Assembly (NCBI GenBank): GCA_043747875.1
Contig: JAYTOI010000047.1
Coordinates: forward strand, 15,669 to 79,668
DNA length: 64,000 nucleotides
Source of the DNA: CADEED01 sp043747875
GTDB lineage: Bacteria; Pseudomonadota; Gammaproteobacteria; Steroidobacterales; Steroidobacteraceae
Reading direction: 5' to 3'
Shown: in pieces, positions 8,383 through 17,105 of the stretch
Layout of the letters: each line of letters opens with the position of its first letter
How positions within the stretch are numbered: position 1 is the first letter of the stretch
Made by a program: the position numbers and the translations under genes
Notes under the pieces: generated by a model
What the model saw: the letters and a program-made list of their open reading frames with translations, nothing else
The model's database searches: none
What the model was told of the DNA's origin: nothing

Positions 8383-9237
8383 TTAAGCTTTACGCATGAG
8401 TGGCCAATAGAATTTCCGTAGAGCGGCGACTATTTCAGTCAGCGGCGGCGCTTGCAGCCCACTGCGGCGCAAGAACGCCTGCCACATCGTTTGCCTGTTT
8501 GTAGCGAACTCGTCGCTCAATCCGACAGGTGGCGACGTTGGAAGCAGCGTTTCGCGCCGATCGAATGTTGCACGAATCGCCTTCTGTACCAACGCTTGAT
8601 CGAAGCGCTCGTAGCGCATCAACACCCAGAGGTCAAAAAAGTCTTTCATTCGCGAGTTGAAAGCAGCGAGTTTGACGAGCGCTTCGAGCTTTTCGGCGAT
8701 GACCGTCTCGAAGGGATACACGCGCAATGAGGGAGAAGGCATCTCGAGCAACGTCGGATAGCTTTCGCGACTTGGTGTCGGCGTCACCACGTCGCCGAAG
8801 CCAATGTCGCATTGCACAGGAATGCGTGCCTTGCCGAGTGTTGCGCGCATGGTCACGCGCACTCCAGGATATCCAGCCTCTTTGCGAATCTCTTCGGCCA
8901 TAACGGAGCGCTCGTCAAACACTAAACCGTCGTCGGGCTCCGACTTCATCGCCGCCAGCTCACGAAACACAATCGCCATGGCTGCAGGCGCCGGGTCGCC
9001 AAACCCGAGGAAATCGGCGTCGCGGGTTGGCCGTTGTTCCAGGCTGAACCAGATCCTGAACAACAATGCACCCTTTAGCACGAAGCGATCGGCGTGCGTC
9101 GAGATTGAGACACGAAAAAGCAGACGTTCCAGGGCATAGCGCACCAATACTTGCTCCAAGTCTTCGTGGTTCTTCAGAGCAAAGTTGCTGAGACGTTGAC
9201 GCACGGAGGCCGCCACGTTCGCGGCTGTAGCGTTCAT
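8383..9237 (-). CDS. AbiEii/AbiGii-type nucleotidyltransferase toxin
   Basis: 284-residue DUF1814 nucleotidyltransferase, the toxin half of a type IV toxin-antitoxin (abortive infection) pair. All four family motifs can be read: KGALLF (motif I), TRDADF (motif II), IPVQCDIGFGD (motif III) and FETVIAEKLEALVKL...RMKDFFDLWVL (motif IV). AbiEii-type enzymes act on nucleic acid, with tRNA 3' ends the target shown for some family members. The frame is open upstream to 9531, but the upstream residues are the shadow of the antitoxin gene; ATG at 9237 overlaps the antitoxin stop by ATGA, the usual arrangement for translational coupling. Looks intact. Confidence 0.88.
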   Translation of the reverse strand: MNATAANVAASVRQRLSNFALKNHEDLEQVLVRYALERLLFRVSISTHADRFVLKGALLFRIWFSLEQRPTRDADFLGFGDPAPAAMAIVFRELAAMKSEPDDGLVFDERSVMAEEIRKEAGYPGVRVTMRATLGKARIPVQCDIGFGDVVTPTPSRESYPTLLEMPSPSLRVYPFETVIAEKLEALVKLAAFNSRMKDFFDLWVLMRYERFDQALVQKAIRATFDRRETLLPTSPPVGLSDEFATNRQTMWQAFLRRSGLQAPPLTEIVAALRKFYWPLMRKA

Positions 9238-9839
9238 GCCACGAGCGCTTCGACATATGGACGCAGCACTGCCTGTACTCGGCATACACGTGCCATCGCG
9301 TCGAGTTCCTCGAGCGTGAAGCACCGCGCCTTCCATCCTTCGCGCAGCGCTTCGAGGGCGACATCGAGCCCGACCTGATTGCGAAACTTGAAGCAATCCG
9401 CGATGGTTTTCGCGACTGAATACACCCGCACAGCTCCGCCGGTCCGCGACCTGGTCTCGATGCCCGCGGTGAACGCGACGCCGGACAGATGGACGATGCG
9501 CAGCGGCGGATAGCGCGCGGGCTTGCGCCACGCGCTCTTCGGCAACGCCAGCCAGACCTCGCGCGGACTTTGCGTGGTCAGGTCATGCAAGAGCAGCGCG
9601 GAGAGCAGGCAAAGCACACCTTGAGGATATTGGTGTTGCGCGGTAAGCCAACTATCCGTTTCTGGTCGAATCGAGGCGATTTGATAGCGTCCTCTGGCGA
9701 CGCGCGTTATGCGCCCTTGCCCAATCAGTTCGCCGAGCGCGCGGAACAGCATCGGGCGCGAGATGCCCAGCTTTGCGAGCTCCGCCGTTGTAGCTGTCTT
9801 GTGGCGCTTAAAGAAGCGCTCAACTTGAGATTGAGTCAA
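9234..9839 (-). CDS. AbiEi-type antitoxin / autorepressor
   Basis: 201 residues. The N-terminal winged helix-turn-helix (FFKRHKTATTAELAKLGISRPMLFRALGELIGQGRI) and the following RGRYQIA segment match the AbiEi_4 domain; the remainder (VLCLLSALLLHDLT, YSVAKTIADCFKFRNQVGLDVALEALREG) matches the AbiEi C-terminal domain. AbiEi proteins neutralise AbiEii and repress their own operon by binding inverted repeats, and a 9-2-9 palindrome lies just upstream at 9852-9871. Starts with TTG, preceded by GAGGA at a good distance. Overlaps the toxin gene by 4 bp. Confidence 0.87.
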   Translation of the reverse strand: MTQSQVERFFKRHKTATTAELAKLGISRPMLFRALGELIGQGRITRVARGRYQIASIRPETDSWLTAQHQYPQGVLCLLSALLLHDLTTQSPREVWLALPKSAWRKPARYPPLRIVHLSGVAFTAGIETRSRTGGAVRVYSVAKTIADCFKFRNQVGLDVALEALREGWKARCFTLEELDAMARVCRVQAVLRPYVEALVA

Positions 9840-9851
9840 TTCACTATCCTC

Positions 9852-9871
9852 GTTACTTATCTATAAGTAAC
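9852..9871. promoter_or_regulatory. Palindromic operator of the abiE operon
   Basis: GTTACTTAT-CT-ATAAGTAAC, a perfect 9-bp inverted repeat with a 2-bp spacer, located 13 bp upstream of the abiEi start codon. AbiEi is known to bind inverted repeats in its own promoter, so negative autoregulation is the expected use. Confidence 0.7.
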
Positions 9872-9988
9872 TAGAATAGTCTCATGCTCAATTGGGATTT
9901 GGAACTGTCGACCACCGGCGCTGTCGCGCCGATGCCGCTATCTTATCAATCGTGCATCTTGCAATGCGGGCGGCGGCATCTCTGCCGG

Positions 9989-11138
9989 TCATTTGGATTG
10001 CTTGGGATCGGCAACCGCCAGTTTTTTTGACGCTTCCGCGCACCAGATTTCGACCGAATCGGCGATATCTTTCGCGAGCTGCCGCGCATTCTCTGGGTCG
10101 ACGGGAGCCGAGATCGGACGCAAGCGCGTCTTCTCTCGGACTTTCAGATCGGAAATGGCCTTAGCGATCCGAGTGTCTTCCTTGATATACGCATCTGCCA
10201 GCGCATATGAGGCTTCGAACGCGCGCGCCATGCTTGAATATTGTTCTGAATGTGGCTCAAGACCCTTCATCATCTCGGCGAAGTTCAAAGCTCGCCCATC
10301 ACGGATCATCCGCGCAGCTGCGAAGTCGTTCTCGGCGACAGTGTGCGCGTATACATATTGGTGAACGCCACTACTCACGACCACGCACGCGGTCGGTGTT
10401 TGCGCGTGATCCTCTGCGGGAAGACGCAACCCAAATTCATCGAGTGATTTTGATTCGACGGGCGAGGTGGATTTCGGTGTGATTTGCTGTTCGCTTGGGC
10501 ACGACCGTTCTCCCATCACCGAGCGCGCGATGGTGCCCCCGACATCCTTGCTCACACCGATGACGAGAGCCAAGAGAAGGAATGTTGCGATCACGGCACC
10601 CGCGATTTTTGATCTCTTCGACGATTTTGATGGCAACGACTTCGTCAGTGCCTTTTGATTTGCCTCTGCATGCTCACGTTCTGCGTTGCTCTTTGCCGTC
10701 TCAATGCTCATGCCGTACCTCGCGAGCAGTTGATTCAGAATCTCGTCCGTCAGTCGATTCGCGTCCTTGACGGCACCACGGATCTCACGAAGTTCTGCGA
10801 GAAGCGTTTGCATGCCGGCAGCAGTAAGAGTTGCACGAAGCCGGGCGTCATTCTTGAAATAGCCGTGCACGAGGCTATTCCTCGTTCTTATTACGGCCTC
10901 AAGTTGATCGCAGGCATGGCTCGGCAATTCAATCGCCTTACGCAAAGCCTTTAGTAGTGGACCAAGCCCTTTCGATGGCGAAAAGAAATCGGTGGCGCCT
11001 GTTTTTCGGCAACGATTCGCGCAGTGATTGGTCGCTACGGAGGACGGCAAGGATCAACTCAATTGACTGCTCGAGGGCTTGCGCGTCATGAACTGCCGCG
11101 CCGAATTCGGCCATTAGAGGTTGCAACGCGGCGTCCAC
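9989..11138 (-). pseudogene. HEPN-like membrane protein interrupted by a frameshift
   Basis: Two frames join into one protein of about 382 residues if one base is removed from a run of five A (minus strand; T at 11002-11006). The first part (GTG at 11138) reads MDAALQPLMAEFGAAVHDAQ...ILAVLRSDQSLRESLPK; the second continues TGATDFFSPSKGLGPLLKALRKAIELP...LEAVIRTRNSLVHGYF. RNSLVH fits the RxxxxH signature of HEPN ribonucleases. A single membrane helix (AGAVIATFLLLALVIGV) follows, then an approximately 190-residue outer region of unknown fold. The shift is in the +1 sense, so it is a real mutation or a base-call error, not a standard -1 programmed site. Neighbours are AbiE genes. Confidence 0.62.
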
Positions 11139-11332
11139 AACTTTCTAACAATGGGTGAAGACAATGACATGTTCTGATATTGCCGAGAGCAAATCGCGCA
11201 GGCGGATAGTACTTTCAAACGAACATGTTTTCGATTGCAGACCGCCGCGAGCAGACCAAAGGCACTGAAGACCATGTTTTGCCAGCGTGGAAACGATGAC
11301 CTGACCACCCCTCAGCCCTGTGCCATGCAGCA

Positions 11333-11672
11333 TTGCGCCGTGTGAATCCCTTCACCACAGCGTGGTTCGCGCCGCCGGCGGAGGACGAGCAGGCTTGCCG
11401 GATCATCGACGCGCCGGACGCGGTGGCGGCGGAAACTGGGAAGAGGGTGGCGCAGTTAGTCATCGCTTGGGTACTGTCTCGGCCGAATGTAGCGACGGTG
11501 ATTATCGGCGCGCGCGGGGCGAGGCGCAGCTGAAGGAGAACCTGGGCGCGACCGGCTGGCAACTCAACCCGGCGCAAGTGACCCTGCTCGAGGCGGCGAG
11601 CGCAAAGACGCGGACCTACCCCTACTCGCACCAAGCGCAGTTTGCCGAGCGGAATCCGTTGCCGACGGCGTC
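11333..11672 (+). pseudogene. Aldo/keto reductase C-terminal remnant
   Basis: Only the last third of an aldo/keto reductase is recognisable: DAVAAETGKRVAQLVIAWVLSRPNVATVIIGAR in one frame, then, after a shift near 11515-11525, EAQLKENLGATGWQLNPAQVTLLEAASA...YPYSHQAQFAERNPLP in another. The first stretch is the NADPH-binding end of the barrel; the catalytic Tyr/Lys half is absent and no natural stop is kept. It is a decayed fragment at the edge of the AT-rich patch, next to the stop of a TetR gene on the other strand. Confidence 0.7.
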
Positions 11673-11692
11673 GCCAAGAGCGGACGTGCCGC

Positions 11693-12361
11693 TCACGTGC
11701 CGAGATAGCTCATCACGACATCGACGACGTGTGCCTCGCGCCGCTTCATGCCGGCCCGCGATGCGAGATCGCTGGCGAAGATCACCGACAGGCTGCGGAT
11801 GTTGGAACAAAAGAAGTATCCGAGCGCCGCGACCGAAATGTAGAGCTGCATCGGGTCGATGCCGCCGCGGAACACCTGCGCTTGCTGGCCGCGCCGCAAT
11901 ACTTCGGTCAGCGTCTCGAGCAAAGGGGAGTAGAGCTGCGGAACCAGCTTCGATCGCTTGAGCATGCGTGCGCCCATGAGATTTTCATTGTTCACGAGCG
12001 CGACGAACTCGGGGTGCTCGACGTGATAGCGGAAGTTGAAACGGATCAGCGCGCGCATCGCCTCGTCGGGGGAGAGCGTTTCCGTCGCAAGCCGACGCTC
12101 TTCCTGTCGTTTCGCGGCGTAAACGGTTTCGAGCGTCGCGAGCCATAGAGCGTCCTTGTTGCCCACGTACGCATAGATCATGCGTTTGTTCGCCTGCGCC
12201 TCGGCGGCGATCACATCGACCCGGGCTCCGGCGAAACCCCGCGTGGCGAACTCGTTCAATGCCGCTTCGAGGATCCGTTCCTTGGTGGCGGCGGCAGATC
12301 TCTTGTGAGGAGCGGCCTTCGTGGGCCGGGCAGGCCTGCGAGATGTCGGGCGTTTTGACAT
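11693..12361 (-). CDS. TetR/AcrR family repressor of the adjacent catabolic operon
   Basis: 222 residues. A basic N-terminal tail (many K/R/P) precedes a TetR helix-turn-helix, TKERILEAALNEFATRGFAGARVDVIAAEAQANKRMIYAYVGNKDALW (about 25-72), and a helical ligand-binding C-terminal domain. It is divergent from an MFS-Gfo/Idh-DUF993-isomerase operon. The 117-bp intergenic region holds an 8-2-8 palindrome (12438-12455) of the kind TetR repressors bind, so it probably represses both its own gene and the operon and is released by the substrate or a metabolite (inference). Confidence 0.88.
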   Translation of the reverse strand: MSKRPTSRRPARPTKAAPHKRSAAATKERILEAALNEFATRGFAGARVDVIAAEAQANKRMIYAYVGNKDALWLATLETVYAAKRQEERRLATETLSPDEAMRALIRFNFRYHVEHPEFVALVNNENLMGARMLKRSKLVPQLYSPLLETLTEVLRRGQQAQVFRGGIDPMQLYISVAALGYFFCSNIRSLSVIFASDLASRAGMKRREAHVVDVVMSYLGT

Positions 12362-12437
12362 GAACTGTTGCCAGGCGAAGAAAGTCGATGGGCGAGGGCA
12401 CGGCCCGGTATTTGGCGGTGCCGGTGGCCGATGCTAA

Positions 12438-12455
12438 AGTAACCATCTGGTTACT
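12438..12455. promoter_or_regulatory. TetR operator palindrome
   Basis: AGTAACCA-TC-TGGTTACT, perfect 8-bp arms with a 2-bp spacer, lying between the divergent TetR and MFS genes, 23 bp before the MFS start. Confidence 0.75.
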
Positions 12456-12478
12456 TCTAGCGACGGCCAACCGCACGC

Positions 12479-13831
12479 ATGAACGCTCCTCGCTGGTGGC
12501 AGGGTTTGACCCGCGAACAATGGCTCGTCTTCGCAGGCGCGTCGCTCGCCTGGGCGTTCGATTGCTTCGACGCGCAGGTTTTCAACCTGGCTCGCGATGG
12601 CGCATTGGAGCAGTTGATCTCCGACCCGAAGGTCGCATTGGAGTACGGCCCATACACGACGTCGGTGTTCCTGGTCGCATGGGCCGTCGGCGGGCTGCTC
12701 TTCGGCGCACTGGGCGATCGATACGGTCGTGCGCGGATGCTCACGATCTGCATTCTGCTGTACTCGGTCAGTACGGGACTCAGCTCGTTCTCGACCGGAT
12801 TCCTCGACTTTTGCGTCTACCGCTTCGCCAGCGGCCTGGGGGTCGGCGGCGTCTTCGGCCTCGCGGTCGCGCTGGTCGCGGATTCGTTGCCCGACCGCAG
12901 CCGCGCGCCCGCGCTCGGCCTGCTGCAGTCGCTGTCGACCTGGGGAAACCTCGCGGCGGCGCTGGTCGGCATGCTGCTCGGGTCGCTTGCCGCGCGACAT
13001 CTGCTGCCGTTCGGCCTCGCGCATTGGCAGGTGATGTTCCTGGTCGGCGCATTGCCGGCGCTGCTGTGCGTGCCGCTTCTGCGCCATCTGAAGGAGCCGC
13101 CGAAGTGGGTCGCGGCACGCAACGAAGGAACTGCGCGCGGAATCCAGTTCGGCTCCTATCGTCGATTGCTGACCCATCCCGAATGGTCGAAGCGCGCCTG
13201 GCTCGGACTGATCGTATGCAGCGCGGGCATCATCGGGCTCTGGGGTGTCGGCAACTTTCATCCGAAGATCGTGGGCTCCATCGTCGAGCAGCACTTCCGT
13301 GACGCCGGTCTGTCGCCCGCCGAGCTCGCCAACGAAAAAGCGTACTGGCGCTCCATCGGGCTGTTGCTCCAGAACGTGGGCGGCTTTTTCGGCATGCTGG
13401 CGCTGGCGAAGATCGCGCAGGTGCGCGGACGTCGCATCGCGATCGCGCTCGGGCTGCTCCTGTCTTTCGCCTCCACCTGGATCGTGTTCCGGTACATGCG
13501 CGAGATCCAGCACATGTACTGGATGCTGCCGCTCATGGGGTTCGGTCAGCTCTCGGTGCTGGGCGCGTACGCCATCTATCTACCAGAACTGTTTCCCACC
13601 AGCCTGCGCAGCACCGGCACGAGCTTTTGCTACAACGCAGGGCGAATCGTCGCTGCGACCGCGCCGTTCACGTTGAGCCAGTTGACCCGCTCGCTGGGCG
13701 GCGACATGGAAGGGTTTCGAACTGCCGGAATCTGGGTGAGCCTCGTGCTGTTCGTCGGCATCGCGATCCTGCCGTGGCTGCCCGAAACCAAAGACCGCCC
13801 TCTGCCGGAAGACTTAGGACCGGAAGATTGA
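12479..13831 (+). CDS. MFS transporter (AAHS/sugar-acid type)
   Basis: 450-residue, 12-helix carrier. Helix 1 has AWAFDCFDAQVFNLA, with the D-x-F-D acidic pair typical of the aromatic acid/H+ symporter and related sugar-acid porters, and the loop 2-3 motif GALGDRYGRARML (G-x-x-x-D-R-x-G-R-R family signature). An insertion of about 50 residues around 250-300 includes FHPKIVGSIVEQHF. First gene of a five-cistron block including the divergent regulator; it should bring in the compound degraded by the three downstream enzymes. Substrate unknown. Confidence 0.85.
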   Translation: MNAPRWWQGLTREQWLVFAGASLAWAFDCFDAQVFNLARDGALEQLISDPKVALEYGPYTTSVFLVAWAVGGLLFGALGDRYGRARMLTICILLYSVSTGLSSFSTGFLDFCVYRFASGLGVGGVFGLAVALVADSLPDRSRAPALGLLQSLSTWGNLAAALVGMLLGSLAARHLLPFGLAHWQVMFLVGALPALLCVPLLRHLKEPPKWVAARNEGTARGIQFGSYRRLLTHPEWSKRAWLGLIVCSAGIIGLWGVGNFHPKIVGSIVEQHFRDAGLSPAELANEKAYWRSIGLLLQNVGGFFGMLALAKIAQVRGRRIAIALGLLLSFASTWIVFRYMREIQHMYWMLPLMGFGQLSVLGAYAIYLPELFPTSLRSTGTSFCYNAGRIVAATAPFTLSQLTRSLGGDMEGFRTAGIWVSLVLFVGIAILPWLPETKDRPLPEDLGPED

Positions 13832-13865
13832 CGCGGAGTCGTGAATCAATAGATAGGGAGTGATG

Positions 13866-15023
13866 ATGGCTGAGATTCGTCTGGGGCTCATGATGCACGG
13901 CGTGACCGGGCGCATGGGTCTGAACCAACATCTGATTCGTTCGATCGTGGCGATCCGCCAACAAGGCGGCGTCGCGCTGGACAATGGCGATCGTGTGATG
14001 CCCGATCCGATTCTGCTCGGTCGCAACGCCGAGGCGCTCGAACGGCTGGCGCGGGCACACAACATCTCGCGTTGGAGCACCGATGTGGAGGGCGCGCTTG
14101 CGAATCCCGCGGACACTGTGTTCTTCGACTCCGCGACGACGCAGGGAAGACCGCACCTGCTCGAGCGCGCCCTGCGCGCCGGCAAACACGTGTATTGCGA
14201 AAAGCCCGTGGCACCGACTCTGAGCGCCGCTCTACAGCTGGTGCAACTCGCCAAGCAGTGCGGGGTCAAGCATGGCGTCGTTCAAGACAAACTATTCCTG
14301 CCGGGTCTGCTCAAGCTTGCGATGCTCGTGAGATCAGGCTTCTTCGGCCGGATCCTGTCGGTGCGCGGCGAGTTCGGCTATTGGGTATTCGAAGGCGATC
14401 TGCAGCCGAATCAACGGCCCTCTTGGAATTACCGCGCGGCCGACGGCGGCGGCATCATCCTGGACATGATGTGCCACTGGCGCTACGTGCTGGACAATCT
14501 GTTTGGCGCGGTGAAGAGCGTGTCTTGCCTCGGCGCCACGCACATCCCGCAGCGTTGGAACGAGCAGGGCCGGCAATACCCGGCCACCGCCGACGATGCC
14601 TGCTACGCGACTCTGCAGCTGGAAGGCGACATCGTCGCGCACATCAACAGCTCCTGGTGCACGCGCGTGCGTCGCGACGACCTCGCCACCTTTCACGTCG
14701 ACGGCACCCACGGTTCGGCGGTCGCGGGGCTCATGGACTGCAAGAGCCAGGCGCGTGTGAATACACCGAAGCCGGTATGGAATCCAGACCTGCGACAATC
14801 GATGAATTTTTTCGACCACTGGCAGGACGTGCCCGACACGCAGCTCGCCGAGAATGGCTTCAAAGTGCAGTGGGAACGGTTCATCCGTCACGTCGTGGCC
14901 GACGCGCCGTTTCAGTGGAATCTGCTGGAAGGCGCGAAAGGAGTGCAGCTCGTGGAGTGCTCGCTGCAGAGCTGGCGCGAGCGTCGCTGGGTCGACGTGC
15001 CATCACTGGGCGAGGCCGCATGA
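13866..15023 (+). CDS. Gfo/Idh/MocA family NAD(P)-dependent oxidoreductase
   Basis: About 385 residues. An N-terminal Rossmann fold (GLMMHGVTGRMG, then the family motif CEKPVAPT at about residue 117) precedes the alpha/beta substrate domain with GGGIILDMMCHWRYVLDNLFG, where the catalytic-loop His is expected. Family members oxidise or reduce hydroxyl groups of sugars, inositols and sugar acids. Three start codons lie close together; ATG at 13866 is best spaced from GGGAG at 13856-13860. The 3' end overlaps the DUF993 gene by ATGA. Co-occurrence with DUF993 and a sugar-phosphate isomerase suggests oxidation of a cyclic polyol or sugar acid (inference). Confidence 0.87.
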   Translation: MAEIRLGLMMHGVTGRMGLNQHLIRSIVAIRQQGGVALDNGDRVMPDPILLGRNAEALERLARAHNISRWSTDVEGALANPADTVFFDSATTQGRPHLLERALRAGKHVYCEKPVAPTLSAALQLVQLAKQCGVKHGVVQDKLFLPGLLKLAMLVRSGFFGRILSVRGEFGYWVFEGDLQPNQRPSWNYRAADGGGIILDMMCHWRYVLDNLFGAVKSVSCLGATHIPQRWNEQGRQYPATADDACYATLQLEGDIVAHINSSWCTRVRRDDLATFHVDGTHGSAVAGLMDCKSQARVNTPKPVWNPDLRQSMNFFDHWQDVPDTQLAENGFKVQWERFIRHVVADAPFQWNLLEGAKGVQLVECSLQSWRERRWVDVPSLGEAA

Positions 15024-16195
15024 CGCTCACGGTCACGTTGCCGTTCCGCGAGGGAGGTGCGACGGAGCTGAGGCCGTACAAACTACTGGCACGGGCAGCG
15101 GCCATTCCATCGAAGAAGGAGCGGTTCAATCGCGTCGTCTATTCCGCGGCGCACGTGGTCGCCGATCCGTTGGCGGCCGGTGATCCGTGGGTGGACTGCG
15201 CGCTGGATTGGGACGCCACGATCGCTTACCGCGTGCATCTGTGGAATCTCGGCCTGGGTGTCGCCGAAGCGATGGACACTGCGCAGCGCGGCATGGGGCT
15301 CGATTGGCCGACCTCGCTCGAGCTCATCAGGCAATCGATCGGCGCGGCGCGCGGCATCGAGGGTGCGCTGCTCGCCAGCGGCTGCGGCACGGATCACCTG
15401 CCGCCCGACACCGCGCGCACGCTCGACGATGTGATCGACGCGTACGAAAGCCAGATGTCCGCAATCGAAAGTGTGGGCGGGCGGCTGATCTTGATGGCGA
15501 GCCGGGCGCTCGCGCGCGTTGCGCGCGGGCCCGACGATTACGCGCGCGTCTACGATCGACTGCTGTCCGCGGCGCGAGAACCCGTCATCCTGCATTGGCT
15601 CGGCGACATGTTCGATCCGGCGTTGGCGGGCTATTGGGGCTCCGCCGACATCGGTACCGCGATGAACGTCGCGCTGGACGTCATTCAGCGTCATGCGACG
15701 AAGATCGACGGCATCAAGATCTCACTACTCGACCAGGAGCGTGAAATCTCCATGCGCTGCCGGCTGCCGGCGAACGTGCGCATGTACACCGGCGACGACT
15801 TCAACTACGCGCAGTTGATCGCGGGCGATGAAGCGGGGTACAGCCACGCGCTGCTCGGAATCTTCGACGCGATTGCTCCCGCGGCGGCTGCGGCGCTGGC
15901 CGCACTCGCTCGCGGCGACGAAGCGCAATTCCATCGCATCCTCGCGCCCACCGTTCCGCTGTCGAGACACATCTTCGCCGCGCCGACCCGCTTCTATAAG
16001 ACCGGCGTCGTGTTCATGGCGTATCTCAACGGCTTCCAGGATCACTTCGCGATGATCGGTGGCCAGCAGAGCGCCCGTTCGATCACGCACCTGGCCGGGA
16101 TCTTCCGGCTGGCGGACCAGGCGGATTTGTTCATCGAGCCGACGCTCGCCTGCAATCGCATGCGGCACCTGCTCGCACTGCATGGCATCGTCTGA
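15020..16195 (+). CDS. DUF993 protein (aldolase/dihydrodipicolinate synthase-like superfamily)
   Basis: 391 residues, full length for DUF993, a TIM-barrel family distantly related to dihydrodipicolinate synthase. Motifs visible: RFNRVVYSAAHVVADP, ALDWDATIAYRVHLWNLGLGVAEAMDTAQRGMGLDW, PVILHWLGDMFDPAL, KIDGIKISLLDQEREI (the K of GIKIS is the position expected for a barrel Schiff-base lysine) and MYTGDDFNY. No reaction has been assigned that I know of; a retro-aldol or lyase step is plausible from the fold. Starts inside the stop of the oxidoreductase gene (ATGA). The frame is open far upstream, but those residues are a shadow of the preceding gene. Confidence 0.82.
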   Translation: MTLTVTLPFREGGATELRPYKLLARAAAIPSKKERFNRVVYSAAHVVADPLAAGDPWVDCALDWDATIAYRVHLWNLGLGVAEAMDTAQRGMGLDWPTSLELIRQSIGAARGIEGALLASGCGTDHLPPDTARTLDDVIDAYESQMSAIESVGGRLILMASRALARVARGPDDYARVYDRLLSAAREPVILHWLGDMFDPALAGYWGSADIGTAMNVALDVIQRHATKIDGIKISLLDQEREISMRCRLPANVRMYTGDDFNYAQLIAGDEAGYSHALLGIFDAIAPAAAAALAALARGDEAQFHRILAPTVPLSRHIFAAPTRFYKTGVVFMAYLNGFQDHFAMIGGQQSARSITHLAGIFRLADQADLFIEPTLACNRMRHLLALHGIV

Positions 16196-16200
16196 AGCGC

Positions 16201-17067
16201 ATGCGTGATTTTTCGTCGGGCATCGAGTGGCTGTCGATCAACACCGCGACGGTGCGGCGGCAGTGGACGCTGCCGCAGATCATCGAGGCCTGTGCGCGAC
16301 ACGGCATTGCCGCGATTTCGCCGTGGCGCGATCAAGTTGCCGCATGCGGTTTGAACGTGGCGAATCGGCTGCTTCGGGAAACAGGAATCAAACTCTCCGG
16401 ATACTGCCGCGGCGGCATGTTCCCCGCGGCCGATGAAGCAGGCCTCGCCGCTGCACTGGCGGACAATTTCCGGGCGGTGGATGAGGCCTGCGAACTCGGC
16501 AGCCCGTGCCTGGTGCTGGTCGTAGGTGGTTTGCCCGGCGCGCTCGAGGGTCGGGCAGCCCATCGGGACATCGCTGGTTCGCGTGCGCAGGTCATCGACG
16601 GCATTGCGCGCCTGCTCGACTACGCGCGGCCCCGCCAGATGCCGCTTGCGATCGAACCCTTGCATCCGATGTATGCGGCGGATCGTGCCTGTGTGAATAC
16701 ACTCGAGCAGGCGCTGGATATCTGCGATGCGCTGGACCCGGCGGGCTGCGGTGCGCTCGGCGTCGCGCTCGATGTCTATCACGTCTGGTGGGATCCGAAG
16801 TTGCACGCGCAGATTCACCGCGCGGGCGCCCGCCGGCTGCTCGGCTTTCACGTGTGCGATTGGCTGACACCGACCACCGATCTGCTGCTCGACCGCGGAA
16901 TGATGGGCGACGGCGTCATCGATCTGCGCAAGATCCGCGGCTGGATGGAAGCCGCAGGTTACGCAGGCTTCAGCGAAGTCGAGATCTTCTCGGCCAACAA
17001 CTGGTGGCAACGCCCGGGAGACGAGGTGTTGGAGACCTGCATCCAGCGCCATCTGGCGGTGGTTTAG
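16201..17067 (+). CDS. Sugar phosphate isomerase/epimerase (xylose isomerase-like TIM barrel)
   Basis: 288 residues of the AP_endonuc_2 barrel family. Metal-ligand motifs appear in order: MPLAIEPLHPMY (Glu), GVALDVYHVWWDPKL (Asp and His), LGFHVCDW (His/Asp) and AGFSEVEIFS (Glu). Such enzymes isomerise ketoses, inosose derivatives or sugar acids. It follows the DUF993 gene after 5 bp and ends the operon. A 7-bp GC hairpin just after the stop (17073-17088) lacks a T-run. Confidence 0.85.
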   Translation: MRDFSSGIEWLSINTATVRRQWTLPQIIEACARHGIAAISPWRDQVAACGLNVANRLLRETGIKLSGYCRGGMFPAADEAGLAAALADNFRAVDEACELGSPCLVLVVGGLPGALEGRAAHRDIAGSRAQVIDGIARLLDYARPRQMPLAIEPLHPMYAADRACVNTLEQALDICDALDPAGCGALGVALDVYHVWWDPKLHAQIHRAGARRLLGFHVCDWLTPTTDLLLDRGMMGDGVIDLRKIRGWMEAAGYAGFSEVEIFSANNWWQRPGDEVLETCIQRHLAVV

Positions 17068-17091
17068 TGAGCCTCGGCTCCGAGGCCTCGT

Positions 17092-17105
17092 TGCATACGT
17101 ATTCA
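17092..17105. promoter_or_regulatory. LacI-type operator
   Basis: TGCATACGTATTCA, identical to one arm of the double site before the GH13 gene; it lies 336 bp upstream of the receptor start. Confidence 0.72.

Noticed and set aside
8383..9531. Longer AbiEii starting near 9531
   Set aside because: The extra 98 residues are a frame-shifted reading of the antitoxin gene; the ATG at 9237 fits the family start.
11000..11010. Programmed -1 ribosomal frameshift at GAAAAAC in the HEPN-like gene
   Set aside because: Joining the two frames needs a +1 move (one base skipped), opposite to a standard -1 slippery site.
14072..15019. In-frame extension of the DUF993 gene far upstream
   Set aside because: It overlaps the oxidoreductase gene in another frame, has shadow-like composition, and the ATGA junction gives the natural start.
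17073..17088. Hairpin after the isomerase gene as a Rho-independent terminator
   Set aside because: Seven-base-pair stem without a following T-run; too weak to call.
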